Source: Paenibacillus eucommiae
GTDB lineage: Bacteria > Bacillota > Bacilli > Paenibacillales > NBRC-103111
DNA: 64,000 nt
Assembly (NCBI RefSeq): GCF_017874215.1
Contig: NZ_JAGGLB010000009.1
Location: 186,001 to 250,000, forward strand
Reading direction: 5' to 3'
Positions within the stretch are counted from its first letter, which is position 1. Every line of letters begins with the position of its first letter. The notes below the pieces were generated by a model that searched no databases, was not told the origin of the DNA, and worked only from the letters and a program-made list of their open reading frames with translations. Made by a program: the position numbers and the translations under genes. Positions 23,840-32,939 of this stretch are shown here, one piece after another.

Positions 23840-24289
23840 TTACAAACCAATATTTCTCTTGTGACCTTGGTAACTTCCCGCATCTTGGAAACCGCTTTCA
23901 ACAATTTTTATAAAGGTTTCTGAAAAGCCATAGTCAATTAAATCCTGGATTGGCACCATCTTCACATCATATATTTGAGTGGTTTCATACTCATTGGTAG
24001 GCATCCTTATTTCGCCAGATACTTTCTCTAACAAAAAAGTAATATGAACAAGGGAGGGCGTTGCTTCAGGCAAATCGCAAACGTAAAGAAGCTTTTTGAT
24101 CTTTATTTCTAGTCCTGTCTCTTCACTCATTTCTCTAAGTAATGCGTTTTCTAATGATTCTCCAACCTCCACTTTACCACCCGGAAGAGACCAATTCCGA
24201 TCTGAAGATACTTTTTGTTTAACCAACAAAATTGAGCCATCCTCAATTAGCACTCCAGTTACTCTTACGCGAAGAAGATTGTTATTAAT
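23840..24289 (-). CDS. Nudix hydrolase, probable ATT start
   Basis: The Nudix box is complete (G-K-V-E-V-G-E-S onward to REMSEETGL), so it should hydrolyse a nucleoside diphosphate linked to another group. The first canonical start in frame is GTG at 24253, but that would cut through the first beta-strand (RVRVTGVLI), which is needed for the fold, and it has no ribosome site. An in-frame TGA lies at about 24296. The only near-cognate start between is ATT at 24289, 7 bases after GAGGTG, giving INNNLLRVRVTGV. A promoter with -10 TACAAT (about 24325-24330) and a 17-base spacer sits just upstream. In an operon with the histidine phosphatase. Confidence 0.88.
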   Translation of the reverse strand: MNNNLLRVRVTGVLIEDGSILLVKQKVSSDRNWSLPGGKVEVGESLENALLREMSEETGLEIKIKKLLYVCDLPEATPSLVHITFLLEKVSGEIRMPTNEYETTQIYDVKMVPIQDLIDYGFSETFIKIVESGFQDAGSYQGHKRNIGL

Positions 24290-24449
24290 AGGTGTTCACC
24301 TCACAATGAAATCATTAACAAGAATGTATTGTATCATTAATTTCTAGTATCTGGAATTATTTTTTATTTCGCAATTCAATTCTCCACCTTACCACTATTT
24401 TTGAATTTGTGATACCGTTCACCGCATCATCTCTAAGCCAAAACAAAAA

Positions 24450-24479
24450 AGCTTCTCCAGCTTTAGAAGCGGAGAAGCT
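24450..24479 (-). terminator. Terminator of the DHA2 exporter gene
   Basis: AGCTTCTCC pairs with GGAGAAGCT. On the minus strand it is followed by a T-run (TTTTTTG). It lies about 90 bases after the exporter stop. Confidence 0.85.
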
Positions 24480-24571
24480 CTTTTTCACATTAACGTAACA
24501 GAACCTGAACATCCATATGCCAAGTACTTGTCTTTCCTTGTCTCTTCCTCGGCTTTCACCCTGCCCTCTTC

Positions 24572-26071
24572 CTATGTTTCACTAACTGTTTTGGGCTTCA
24601 GGGTTACTCTCGCTTCCTCTGCTTCCTCAGCCTGCCCCGCACGTTTAATGAAGAATGAAAGCAGCAAACCAACAATACCAATTCCAATAATGACCAGATA
24701 CGCATCATTAATACCTTGAATAGACGCCTCCATGACGAGATGCTCCTTCGACAAATCTCCTGAGCCGCCTGCAGCGGTCATATCCTGAAGATGGGTCTTG
24801 GTACGGTTCGCCATGACCGTGACAAGCAGCGATGTACCTATCGCACCTGCCACCTGCTTGATGGTGTTGGAGATGGCTGTACCATGCGCATTCAGTCTTG
24901 CGGGCAGTTGGTTTAGACCCGCCGTAGTGATTGGCATCAGGAACATGGCCATCCCGAAGCGTCGTCCTGTAGACATTAGAACTAAATACGTATAACTGGT
25001 AGAATCCGTCAGATTAACAAAGCCGATTGTTGTCACGATCGTAATAGCCATGCCAATGATGGACAGCCACTTCGCTCCAAACCGGTCAAACAGCTTTCCT
25101 GTCACCGGCATCATTAATCCCATCAGAAGTGCGCCAGGAAGCATCAATAATCCGGATTCCAGTGCTGTGTATCCACGTGCATTCTGCAAATATAGTGGAA
25201 GCAGCATCATATCTGCATACATGACCATTGTTACAGCAATATTAATAACGGTCGTCAAGGAGAACATACTATATTTGAACGCCCTGAGATCAAGAAGCGG
25301 GCTCTTGGAGACCAGTTGTCTCCATGTAAACAAAATCAAGGAGACCACACCTGCAACGATAGTTATAATCACTTCCGCGCTAGACCAACCTTTGCTTCCA
25401 GCACTGCTGAAGCCGTAAAGGACGGCGCCGAATCCGATTGTTGAGAGAATGACACCCAACATGTCAATTTTAGGATAAGTTCGTTCAGCCACATTTTTCA
25501 GATAAACAAAAGCAATCACAATAACGATGACGACAAACGGAATGATTCCATAAAACATCGTACGCCAGGAAAAATGCTCTATGACATAGCCGGCGATTGT
25601 AGGCCCGATTGCAGGGGCAAAAATAATAGCGAAACCAACCATACCCATAGCGGCTCCTCGCTTATTAGGAGGGAATACGGTCAGAATCACATTCATTAGC
25701 AGCGGCATAATAATACCAGCGCCAGCAGCTTGAATCAGGCGGCCAACCAGCAAAATCTCGAAGTTAGACGCTACTGCCGAAACAATCGTTCCTCCGAGAA
25801 AAATAACCATGGAAGTCTGAAAAAGTTCACGGGTCGTAAACCGCTGCATTAGAAATGCTGTAATCGGAATCAAAACCCCATTAACCAACATATAGCCGGT
25901 TGTCAGCCATTGAGCCGTGGACGCCGTGATGTTAAAGTCAACCATAAGTTCTGGCAGCGCGACGCTCATAATAGTCTGATTCAAAACGGCGATAAACGCC
26001 CCCAGAATCATAACAAACAACAGGGGACCCTTCTTAATGGAACTGCTGTCAAAAGCTAAATCTTTACTCAT
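24572..26071 (-). CDS. DHA2-family (EmrB/QacA) MFS multidrug exporter
   Basis: A 499-residue integral membrane protein with about 14 predicted TM helices. Drug/H+ antiporter signatures are present: a start motif LGAFIAVLNQTIMSVALPEL, QWLTTGYMLVNGV in TM2, the GRLIQAAGAGIIMPL loop motif, and motif C in TM5 (GFAIIFAPAIGP), which defines exporters. It should expel toxic cationic or lipophilic compounds using the proton gradient. It ends in a charged cytosolic tail (GQAEEAEEARVTLKP). It is transcribed divergently from a TetR regulator whose probable operator lies between the two. The substrate range is unknown. Confidence 0.94.
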   Translation of the reverse strand: MSKDLAFDSSSIKKGPLLFVMILGAFIAVLNQTIMSVALPELMVDFNITASTAQWLTTGYMLVNGVLIPITAFLMQRFTTRELFQTSMVIFLGGTIVSAVASNFEILLVGRLIQAAGAGIIMPLLMNVILTVFPPNKRGAAMGMVGFAIIFAPAIGPTIAGYVIEHFSWRTMFYGIIPFVVIVIVIAFVYLKNVAERTYPKIDMLGVILSTIGFGAVLYGFSSAGSKGWSSAEVIITIVAGVVSLILFTWRQLVSKSPLLDLRAFKYSMFSLTTVINIAVTMVMYADMMLLPLYLQNARGYTALESGLLMLPGALLMGLMMPVTGKLFDRFGAKWLSIIGMAITIVTTIGFVNLTDSTSYTYLVLMSTGRRFGMAMFLMPITTAGLNQLPARLNAHGTAISNTIKQVAGAIGTSLLVTVMANRTKTHLQDMTAAGGSGDLSKEHLVMEASIQGINDAYLVIIGIGIVGLLLSFFIKRAGQAEEAEEARVTLKPKTVSET

Positions 26072-26221
26072 ATCCTTCTCAATCCCTTCAAATTCATCGT
26101 GAATCTAATAAACAATTTGTAGTATAATAGACTCAATGTAAAAGATTATAATCCTCTCTTTTATATTTCACAAACAACAGATTTTTAAAAAATGTTTATT
26201 AGTTTACAGTCAATCTCGATC

Positions 26222-26248
26222 TGTAGTTTATGCGGAAAATAAACTACA
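26222..26248. promoter_or_regulatory. Inverted repeat, probable TetR operator
   Basis: TGTAGTTTAT-N7-ATAAACTACA (arms 26222-26231 and 26239-26248) is a perfect 10-bp inverted repeat between the divergent exporter and TetR genes. Half-site-like TTTGTAGTATA and TTTATTAGTTTACA lie nearer to the exporter start. This fits autoregulation and repression of the exporter. Confidence 0.75.
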
Positions 26249-26302
26249 AAACCGGATGCAATTGTAATATAGAGCATTTATAGAGAAAGGAATTGAGAGC
26301 TC

Positions 26303-26914
26303 ATGTCAACAACATCACCACGTACGGATCCGCGTGTACTTCGCACGCGCCAATTAATTCGAGATGCGTTTATCGATTTGCTTCAGGAGATGGAACTTGA
26401 GAAAATAACCGTGAATCGTCTTGCGGCACGCGCTACCATTAATCGTGTTACCTTCTATCTTCATTACAGGGATATTCCGGAAATGATTGAGAAGATCGCG
26501 GAAGACATGATTAATGAAATTCATGTTATCCTGAATGATGTTCGGAGCCAGTCTCGTTCCGTAGATATGGATGGGTCCATATTAGTCAAAATTCTTGAGC
26601 ATATCGCAGAAAATCAAAAATTTTACAAGGTGATGCTCGCTTCACAACGCGTACCGGTCTTCACCGATCGGCTTATGGATCTGATAGTTGATATTATCAC
26701 TAGAAGAAGAGAGAACCGGGACGATTCCTCATCTTCTTCAGCTGTGATCGTTCCGAAAGATATAGCAATCTGGTATGGTTCCTCCGCCTTCATAGGGACC
26801 ATCGTCTGCTGGCTTCGTAATGATATGCCCTACACGCCACTTTTTCTCGCCAAGCAGCTTTCCCTGCTGTTCCGTTTACATCAAAATACAAACAAGCTCA
26901 TAGACCTGGAATGA
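26303..26914 (+). CDS. TetR/AcrR family regulator
   Basis: A 203-residue regulator. The N-terminal helix-turn-helix (ITVNRLAARATINRVTFYLHY at about 32-52) is typical of TetR proteins. The C-terminal helical region (about 75-195) forms the ligand-binding and dimer part and resembles the DhaS/TetR_C_33 branch. It is divergent from the DHA2 exporter 231 bases away, with a 27-bp dyad near its own start, so it most likely represses the exporter and itself until an exported compound binds. AAAGGAATTGAG precedes the ATG. Confidence 0.93.
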   Translation: MSTTSPRTDPRVLRTRQLIRDAFIDLLQEMELEKITVNRLAARATINRVTFYLHYRDIPEMIEKIAEDMINEIHVILNDVRSQSRSVDMDGSILVKILEHIAENQKFYKVMLASQRVPVFTDRLMDLIVDIITRRRENRDDSSSSSAVIVPKDIAIWYGSSAFIGTIVCWLRNDMPYTPLFLAKQLSLLFRLHQNTNKLIDLE

Positions 26915-27066
26915 TTTCATTTGAAATTGAATAGTCCTCCCGCCCTCCGGGGTGACTTTCTGGGCCTAACTGGTTATGCTAAAAATTCCGCCCTATCGTG
27001 GTACGGTTCATCATCGCAATATCTAGCTGTAGAAGTCATTTTGTCGATTTTACTCATAAAAAAATA

Positions 27067-27087
27067 CCTCCTCGATTTACGAGGAGG
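27067..27087 (-). terminator. Terminator of the BTAD response regulator gene
   Basis: CCTCCTCG-ATTTA-CGAGGAGG. On the minus strand it is followed by TATTTTTTTATG. It starts only a few bases after the stop codon. Confidence 0.92.
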
Positions 27088-27090
27088 CAA

Positions 27091-28206
27091 TCATTGATAT
27101 TGTTCATAGAGCTGGCGAGATTTCTCTGAAGGCTGCAGGCCAAGTTCTTGAAGCAGCAATTGCGTATAATGCTCATAATAGTTATGTAGAGACTGTCGAT
27201 CTCCCATAGCTCCGAATATTTTCAACAGCAGTAGAGTTGACTCTTCTTCATACTCATTGCGGGATACAATTCTTCTCGCGATGTGCGCTGCTTCTCTAAA
27301 TCGCTTCCGATCTAGCAACCAGTAAGCGAGACGCTTGGCATAGGAATCGTACACAATTGACAATCGTTCACGTTCCACAGTTGCCCACTCAAAGGATTTA
27401 TCCTCAAATAGCTCGCCAGCAAATTGTTTCTCCAAATCTATTGCCATCGCTTCATTTGCTGGATTAATTTCGGATAATTCTACCACGGCCTGCTCGAATC
27501 GAATAAAATCGACATCTGCTTGATCCAATTCTACACGATACTGTTCTTGCGCTGATATGACCATCTCCTTGAACCCATGCAGCGACAACGCCTTCCTAAG
27601 CTGATACACTGCCGTGTTAAGATACCCTTCCGCATTCTTCAGAGGCATCTCCGGGAAAATATCATCAAGGATTCGGTCTTTGGTTACACTTCGACCCCGA
27701 TTAACAACCAAATAGGCGAATAGCTCCTTGCTCTTCTTGGAAATCCATTTCACTGCACCCGCTTGCTTGCTGCTGGCCTCGAAGCAACCCAGTCCCCGAA
27801 CCATCAGCTGATTCGATGAGAGGTCGTGAGTATCATCAGAAGAAGCACTGTGTATGCTAGCTGCTCTAGTGATCGTCTGGGACAGGCGCTTTCTGGAAAT
27901 CGGCTTAACCATATAGTCCAATGGATAAACATCGTAGGCGTGAATCGCATATTCTGCATGTGAAGTTGTAAACACGATATCAAGATCAGCGCGAAGCAAA
28001 CGCAAGCTGCGGGCCAGCTCTAATCCATCGTCCGCGGCGATCTGGATATCCAGGAATGCAAGATCTACCTCCCATTCCCGTACAAATTCTAACGCCTCTG
28101 ACGCATTCTGGAAGCACCCAACAAGCTCCACCCCTTCCATATTCGACAGCAGCCGCTTCATAGCGAGCAGCATAGCAGGCTCATCATCAACGATGATAAC
28201 TTTCAT
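27091..28206 (-). CDS. Orphan response regulator with OmpR-like HTH and BTAD domain
   Basis: A 371-residue protein. The receiver (residues 1-120) has VDDEP, the acceptor aspartate in LAFLDIQIA, TTSHAEYAIHAYD and KPIS; the phosphate-site loop is closer to LytR-type than OmpR-type. A winged-helix (about 145-235, VKWISKKSKELFAYLVV to AVYQLRKAL) and a bacterial transcriptional activator domain of TPR-like helices (about 245-371) follow, as in SARP-type regulators. The start at 28206 puts MKVIIVDDEP first, behind GAGAGG. No kinase lies beside it. It sits directly downstream of the RCC1-SLH gene in the same direction, with a terminator between, so a role in surface-protein control is only a guess. 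Confidence 0.9.
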   Translation of the reverse strand: MKVIIVDDEPAMLLAMKRLLSNMEGVELVGCFQNASEALEFVREWEVDLAFLDIQIAADDGLELARSLRLLRADLDIVFTTSHAEYAIHAYDVYPLDYMVKPISRKRLSQTITRAASIHSASSDDTHDLSSNQLMVRGLGCFEASSKQAGAVKWISKKSKELFAYLVVNRGRSVTKDRILDDIFPEMPLKNAEGYLNTAVYQLRKALSLHGFKEMVISAQEQYRVELDQADVDFIRFEQAVVELSEINPANEAMAIDLEKQFAGELFEDKSFEWATVERERLSIVYDSYAKRLAYWLLDRKRFREAAHIARRIVSRNEYEEESTLLLLKIFGAMGDRQSLHNYYEHYTQLLLQELGLQPSEKSRQLYEQYQ

Positions 28207-28336
28207 CACACTGTTCCGCCTCTCATAGTGAAGTGAAATAGTATATTTGTTTGTATACTTGTTTTGTTTCTCTCCATAATAGTATACGAAACCATGGGGT
28301 GCAAGGCAGGATATCTCATATTTCGACAAAAAAAGA

Positions 28337-28373
28337 CTGACCCTTGATGTCATTAGAATGACATATGGGCCAG
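28337..28373 (-). terminator. Terminator of the RCC1-SLH gene
   Basis: On the minus strand CTGGCCC pairs with GGGTCAG around an inner GTCAT/ATGAC stem and is followed by TCTTTTTTTG. It lies just beyond the stop of the 1387-residue gene and upstream of the response regulator gene. Confidence 0.88.
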
Positions 28374-28395
28374 CCTGAACCTAAACTCTTATGGG

Positions 28396-31300
28396 TTAAT
28401 CAAGTATTTTCCAAAGCCGCAGAAGAACCACGGCCGCTTCCGCTCTTGTTGTTAAGCCATCCGGCACAAATTGATTGCCTGCTCGTCCTTCTATAATCCC
28501 GTATCCACGGGCAGCTTCGACATAAGCCTTAGCCCAGGCAGGGATGCGTGCATCATCAGCAAAAGATGTGCTTGCCATGTTGCCAGCCTTCCCTTCCATT
28601 GCCTTGGAGACCATTGCAGCCATTTCTGACCGATTTACCGTTTGCAATGGTTTCAAGGTGCCATCGGAATATCCATCTAGAATTCCTTCAGCTACTGCTG
28701 TCTGGATCGCCAGGCGAGCCCACTCCGGGATAATATCCTTGTCGCTAAAAGGAATCGTGCTCGTTTCTTTATTGATCTCGATTTGAAGGGTCCGCAGCAG
28801 CATGACTGCGAATTCCGTTCGTGTGACGTGGCCATCTGGCACAAAGGAGTGGGCACTTACTCCCTCAACGATTCCCAGCTCCGCCGCTTCGCAAATATCT
28901 GGTTTTGCCCAGTGATGCTCGATATCCGTAAATGGACATACAGGAGCTGAAGGCTCAGAAGGTTCAGAAGGTTCTGTATGTTCATTATTGGCACTACGAT
29001 TAATCGTTAGCGTATACGTCTTGACGCTTCCATCCTCAGCTTGGATCGTAATCTCCAGCACATTGGCTCCCACCGCCAAAGGAACGGTCGTTGCCTCATT
29101 TATGCGTTCTCCCGCCAGCTTAACAATCGCATTGGGATGAGAAGCAGACAGCTGCAGCTGGACCTGCTTCGCATCAGTCTGTGCGGTATACTCAGTAGTT
29201 CCGGGTGTGAACACAGGTGATAGTCCCAGTTCCTTGCCGGATGTATTTACGTTTAATTTAGCTAATTCAGCGTTGCTAGAGAGAGTTACTGCTGGCTGCG
29301 GCGCGGCGCTCACAGTAACCGTAGAATTTTGGCCTGCAACCTCCACTCCGTTTAGATAAATACTTAACATATAGTTTTTAGTGGTTTGGGCCGAATTGTA
29401 CGGAAGAGAAACAATTGCTGTCGCGCTCGTGTCATTGCTGACTGCTGCTATCGCGGCTTCGACTCCGTCAATATAGACCTTCACCGTCTGCCCTGTCAGA
29501 TTGGTGCCTGTTATTTCAACTGTTGTACTGCCTCCAGCGCTTGGCAAGCTGGTTGGGCTGGCAGAAATACTCGAAACCAGGGGCACAGCTACGATAAAGC
29601 TTCCATTTACCCCTTCAAGCGTATTGCCATATACATTTTCCACCACGTTCCCAGCAACGTTAACCTCGTAAACACCATCTTCCAGCGTGTCGTTAAAGCT
29701 TACGGTAAAAGTTCGGGAAGGCTCGTCATAGCTTGGCGCATAGGCAGAAAAGTCTTGTCCATCCTTTTTCATGCTGATCAGCGGAAGCGCATTGGCCGAA
29801 TTAAGCTCGGCTCCACCTGCAATCCAATATACAGCTTCGCTGACAGTAACGGAGAATTCGGCAGGCGGCGTAGCGAATTGCTGATGATCCGTGAAGCCGC
29901 CAAAGGTAACTACTGGCTTCGTCGTATCGTACAGCAAGCTCAATGTATTGGATGCTGTATTGTTATTTCCTACTGCATCCACAGCTGCGCCGGCACCAAC
30001 CGATACGGTCACAGCCTGCCCGCTCGTCGCAGGTGTAATCGTCGCCGTGTATGTTGCTGTGCTCACGGAAACTAAATTTGACACTGTGCCGTTTACGACC
30101 TCAAAGTCATCCTCGGTAAAACCACTTACGCTCTCGCTGAAGGTAATGGTCACCGGAAATGCGGCATTTACTGCATGACTCGCTGAGCTGGATACTGTTG
30201 CTGTCGGTGCAGTGTTATCCAGCACAAAGAGGTTCGAAACGACATCGGAAACATTTCCTACTTTGTCTGCTGCTCGAATGTGCAAGTACCAGTTGCCATC
30301 GCCGCTAGTCTGACTTAGCGTATCCTCGTCGCTGAAGGTCAGCCAACCGCTTGTTGGAACGGCTGTGCTTTGTGTCCACACATATTGTAATGAAGCAGCA
30401 TCCATACCACTTTCCGTATCGATGACTGTTACCTTGCTTGCTGCAGTTGTTGCCACCGATAAACTCCCGTTCGTGTCAAACTGAACTTCCGGGAGCGTTG
30501 AATCGATCGCTAGCGTAATTGTATACGTCTGGCCAGTTCGCAGATAAGGCTCTACACGAACAGGAATGACGGTATTCGCCATTGCTCCCGCTAGGTTGAT
30601 CGTCGCCGTGCTACCGCTTGTTAACAGCTCATTGTTCACGTACAACGCCGAATGATTCGTGTTTGACAGAGTCGGCGTTACATGTACACTGGACAGCGAA
30701 TGTCCGTCATAATAATACGTATAGGACGTGACTGAAGATTGAAAGGATTCCGTGAAATCCCCTTCTTGTAAAACTAAACCGCTCAGATTGGCATTGCCCG
30801 GTATGTTCCCCTGGCCATTGAAGTTCTCTCCCCAGGCGACGATGGTTCCGTCTGATTTCAGTGCGAGCGAATGGAAACCTCCCGCGGCGATCGATACTAC
30901 TCCACTTAGGCCCGCCGGCACGGTTGTTTGACCAACGTTATTGAATCCCCAGGCGACGACGGTGCCGTCCGATTTTAACGCGAGCGAATGGTGCCTTCCT
31001 CCAGAAATCGCTACTACTCCGCTCAGGCCCGCCGGCACGGTTGTTTGACCAACACTATTGCTTCCCCATGCGACGACGGTGCCGTCCGATTTTAACGCCA
31101 GCGAATGATTATCTCCCGCGGTGATCGACACCACTCCGCTCAGGCCCGCCGGCACGGTTGTTTGACCCTGTCCAGAATCTCCCCATGCGACGACGGTGCC
31201 GTCCGATTTCAGCGCGAGTGAATGATTATCTCCCGCGGCGATCGACATTACACCGTTCAGGCCACCCGGTACGGTTCTTTGACCACTATTATTGCTTCCC

Positions 31301-32559
31301 CAGGCGACGACAGTGCCATCCGATTTCAGCGCGAGCGAATGAACTTCTCCGGCGGCGACCATCACTACACCGTTCAATCCCCCGGGAATAGTTATTTGAT
31401 TCTGACTATTTAATCCCCAGCCGGTGACGGTTCCGTCTGATTTCAGCGCAAGTGAATGGAAGTATCCTGCGGCAATCGACAACACTCCGCTCAGACTACC
31501 CGGCACGGTCGATTGATTATAATTATTTAATCCCCATGCTGCCACGGTTCCGTTTGATCTCAGCGCGAGCGAATTACTCACTCCTGCGGCAATCTTGCTC
31601 CCTTTGACAGGCAAAGCAAGACCCGCCGGCACGTTCGTTTGACCATAAGTATTATCTCCCCATCCGACGACGGTGCCATCGGATTTTAACGCGAGCGAGT
31701 GGTGAAATCCCGCCGCGGTCGACACCACATCGGTCAGGTCCGCCGGAACGGCCGATTGACCATAGGTATCCTCTCCCCAGGCGACGATTTTCCCATTCGA
31801 TTGTAATGCGATCGAATGGTGTGATCCTGCGGTGATCGCCAACACTCCGCTCAAACCAATCGGCACGTTTATCTGATTCTCATTATTAACTCCCCATGCG
31901 ACCACGGTACCGTCCGCTTTTAACGCTAGCGAATGGTAGGTTCCTGCTGCAACCGATACCACTGAGCTAAGGCCCCCTGGCAAAGTCATTTGACCAAAGG
32001 CGTTTTCTCCCCATGCGACGACAGTTCCGTCCGATTTCAACGCGATCGAATGATTCCATCCCGCGGCAATCGCTACAACACCGTTCAGGCCCGCGGGTAC
32101 GCTTGCTTGATCTTTATCATTGTTTCCCCATGCAACAACGGTGCCGTCTGATTTCAACGCCAGCGAGTGCGCCCGTCCTGCAGCAATCGACACCACTCCG
32201 CTTAGGCCCGACGGCACAGTCGTTTGACCACTATCATCATTGTTTCCCCAGGCGACAACCGTCCCATCCGCTTTCAACGCCAGCGAATGATTCCATCCTG
32301 CAGCAATCGAAATCACACCGCTCAGGCCCACAGGCACAGTCGCTTGACCATTAATATTCCCTCCCCATGCGACGACGGTGCCGTCCGCTTTTAATGCGAG
32401 CGAATGCTGCTCTCCCGCAGCGATTCGTACAAACTCCCGACTTCCAAATTCCTTGTGCGCTGCGTATGCTGAGCGAAATCCGAATGGAACGGTCAAGCTG
32501 AATAGCAATACGAACAACAAAACAAGATTTATCGTTTTTCGTAATCTAAGTGATAACAA
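28396..32559 (-). CDS. SLH-anchored surface protein with 14 RCC1 repeats
   Basis: A 1387-residue exported protein. The signal peptide is residues 1-33 (cleavage near AYA). Residues about 40-595 hold 14 RCC1 repeats of roughly 39 residues (core AAG-x-x-HSLALKSDGTVVAWG), set as seven plus seven with a short ALPVKGS insertion between. That suits two seven-bladed propellers. Then come a cadherin-like domain (about 600-690), Ig-like domains including an FSESVSGFTEDDF type (about 690-1000), an IPT/TIG-like region, a second cadherin-like domain (about 1100-1190) and three SLH domains (about 1205-1385). It is anchored to the wall polymer with the propellers outward. The partner or ligand is unknown. 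One transcription unit, ended by the hairpin at 28337. Confidence 0.93.
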   Translation of the reverse strand: MLSLRLRKTINLVLLFVLLFSLTVPFGFRSAYAAHKEFGSREFVRIAAGEQHSLALKADGTVVAWGGNINGQATVPVGLSGVISIAAGWNHSLALKADGTVVAWGNNDDSGQTTVPSGLSGVVSIAAGRAHSLALKSDGTVVAWGNNDKDQASVPAGLNGVVAIAAGWNHSIALKSDGTVVAWGENAFGQMTLPGGLSSVVSVAAGTYHSLALKADGTVVAWGVNNENQINVPIGLSGVLAITAGSHHSIALQSNGKIVAWGEDTYGQSAVPADLTDVVSTAAGFHHSLALKSDGTVVGWGDNTYGQTNVPAGLALPVKGSKIAAGVSNSLALRSNGTVAAWGLNNYNQSTVPGSLSGVLSIAAGYFHSLALKSDGTVTGWGLNSQNQITIPGGLNGVVMVAAGEVHSLALKSDGTVVAWGSNNSGQRTVPGGLNGVMSIAAGDNHSLALKSDGTVVAWGDSGQGQTTVPAGLSGVVSITAGDNHSLALKSDGTVVAWGSNSVGQTTVPAGLSGVVAISGGRHHSLALKSDGTVVAWGFNNVGQTTVPAGLSGVVSIAAGGFHSLALKSDGTIVAWGENFNGQGNIPGNANLSGLVLQEGDFTESFQSSVTSYTYYYDGHSLSSVHVTPTLSNTNHSALYVNNELLTSGSTATINLAGAMANTVIPVRVEPYLRTGQTYTITLAIDSTLPEVQFDTNGSLSVATTAASKVTVIDTESGMDAASLQYVWTQSTAVPTSGWLTFSDEDTLSQTSGDGNWYLHIRAADKVGNVSDVVSNLFVLDNTAPTATVSSSASHAVNAAFPVTITFSESVSGFTEDDFEVVNGTVSNLVSVSTATYTATITPATSGQAVTVSVGAGAAVDAVGNNNTASNTLSLLYDTTKPVVTFGGFTDHQQFATPPAEFSVTVSEAVYWIAGGAELNSANALPLISMKKDGQDFSAYAPSYDEPSRTFTVSFNDTLEDGVYEVNVAGNVVENVYGNTLEGVNGSFIVAVPLVSSISASPTSLPSAGGSTTVEITGTNLTGQTVKVYIDGVEAAIAAVSNDTSATAIVSLPYNSAQTTKNYMLSIYLNGVEVAGQNSTVTVSAAPQPAVTLSSNAELAKLNVNTSGKELGLSPVFTPGTTEYTAQTDAKQVQLQLSASHPNAIVKLAGERINEATTVPLAVGANVLEITIQAEDGSVKTYTLTINRSANNEHTEPSEPSEPSAPVCPFTDIEHHWAKPDICEAAELGIVEGVSAHSFVPDGHVTRTEFAVMLLRTLQIEINKETSTIPFSDKDIIPEWARLAIQTAVAEGILDGYSDGTLKPLQTVNRSEMAAMVSKAMEGKAGNMASTSFADDARIPAWAKAYVEAARGYGIIEGRAGNQFVPDGLTTRAEAAVVLLRLWKILD

Positions 32560-32792
32560 TATGTACGCCTCTCCTTCATCTCAACTATTAGGTAACTGCG
32601 CTTTGGTCACTTGCATTCGGTTTGATTTCCTACAATAAACTCAGCTAATCCAACCTTGGTTATAGCGTGAGGTTCTAAGCTGCTGCGGTTCTTTTTTCAT
32701 TTCCCTCCAAACCTATCATTCTAGGATTATCTTGGTGAAGTTGCCTCAATTGGCATTTTAACAAAACGCAATGAAAGAATTATGAAAGAATT

Positions 32793-32873
32793 CCTATCAG
32801 CCCATGTTCGCATCGTACCGGGGACAAGACTCCACGCTCCGCTGTCGTTGTTATCACAGGGTATATCTGGTAG
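32793..32873 (+). pseudogene. Remnant of a PhoX/DUF839 gene 3' end
   Basis: Translation of 32811-32873 gives HRTGDKTPRSAVVVITGYIW and a TAG stop. The PhoX-like protein encoded at 20.3 kb ends HRAGDKTARSAVVAITGSIW. DNA similarity starts near 32793 (ATCAGCCCATG versus ACCAGCCAATG). Nothing upstream continues the frame, so only about 27 codons of a lost paralogue remain. It lies in the gap between two minus-strand SLH genes. Confidence 0.85.
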
Positions 32874-32887
32874 TTGCTCAATCAAAG

Positions 32888-32925
32888 AAAACCTCCGCTA
32901 CCATTAATATGGTTTCGGAGGTTTT
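32888..32925 (-). terminator. Bidirectional terminator downstream of the 1268-residue SLH gene
   Basis: AAAACCTCCG pairs with CGGAGGTTTT around an inner ACCAT/ATGGT stem. It sits 15 bases beyond the SLH gene stop and also just after the PhoX remnant. Its sequence resembles the hairpin at 22641. Confidence 0.85.
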
Positions 32926-32939
32926 CTATTATGGATCCA

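Noticed and set aside
29386-30178. Plus-strand ORFs of 229 and 95 codons opposite the Ig-like domains
   Set aside because: Atypical composition, no ribosome site, and fully overlapped by the well-supported SLH gene.
31158-32354. Plus-strand ORFs opposite the RCC1 repeats
   Set aside because: Arg/Ser-rich products of antisense repeat sequence without start signals.
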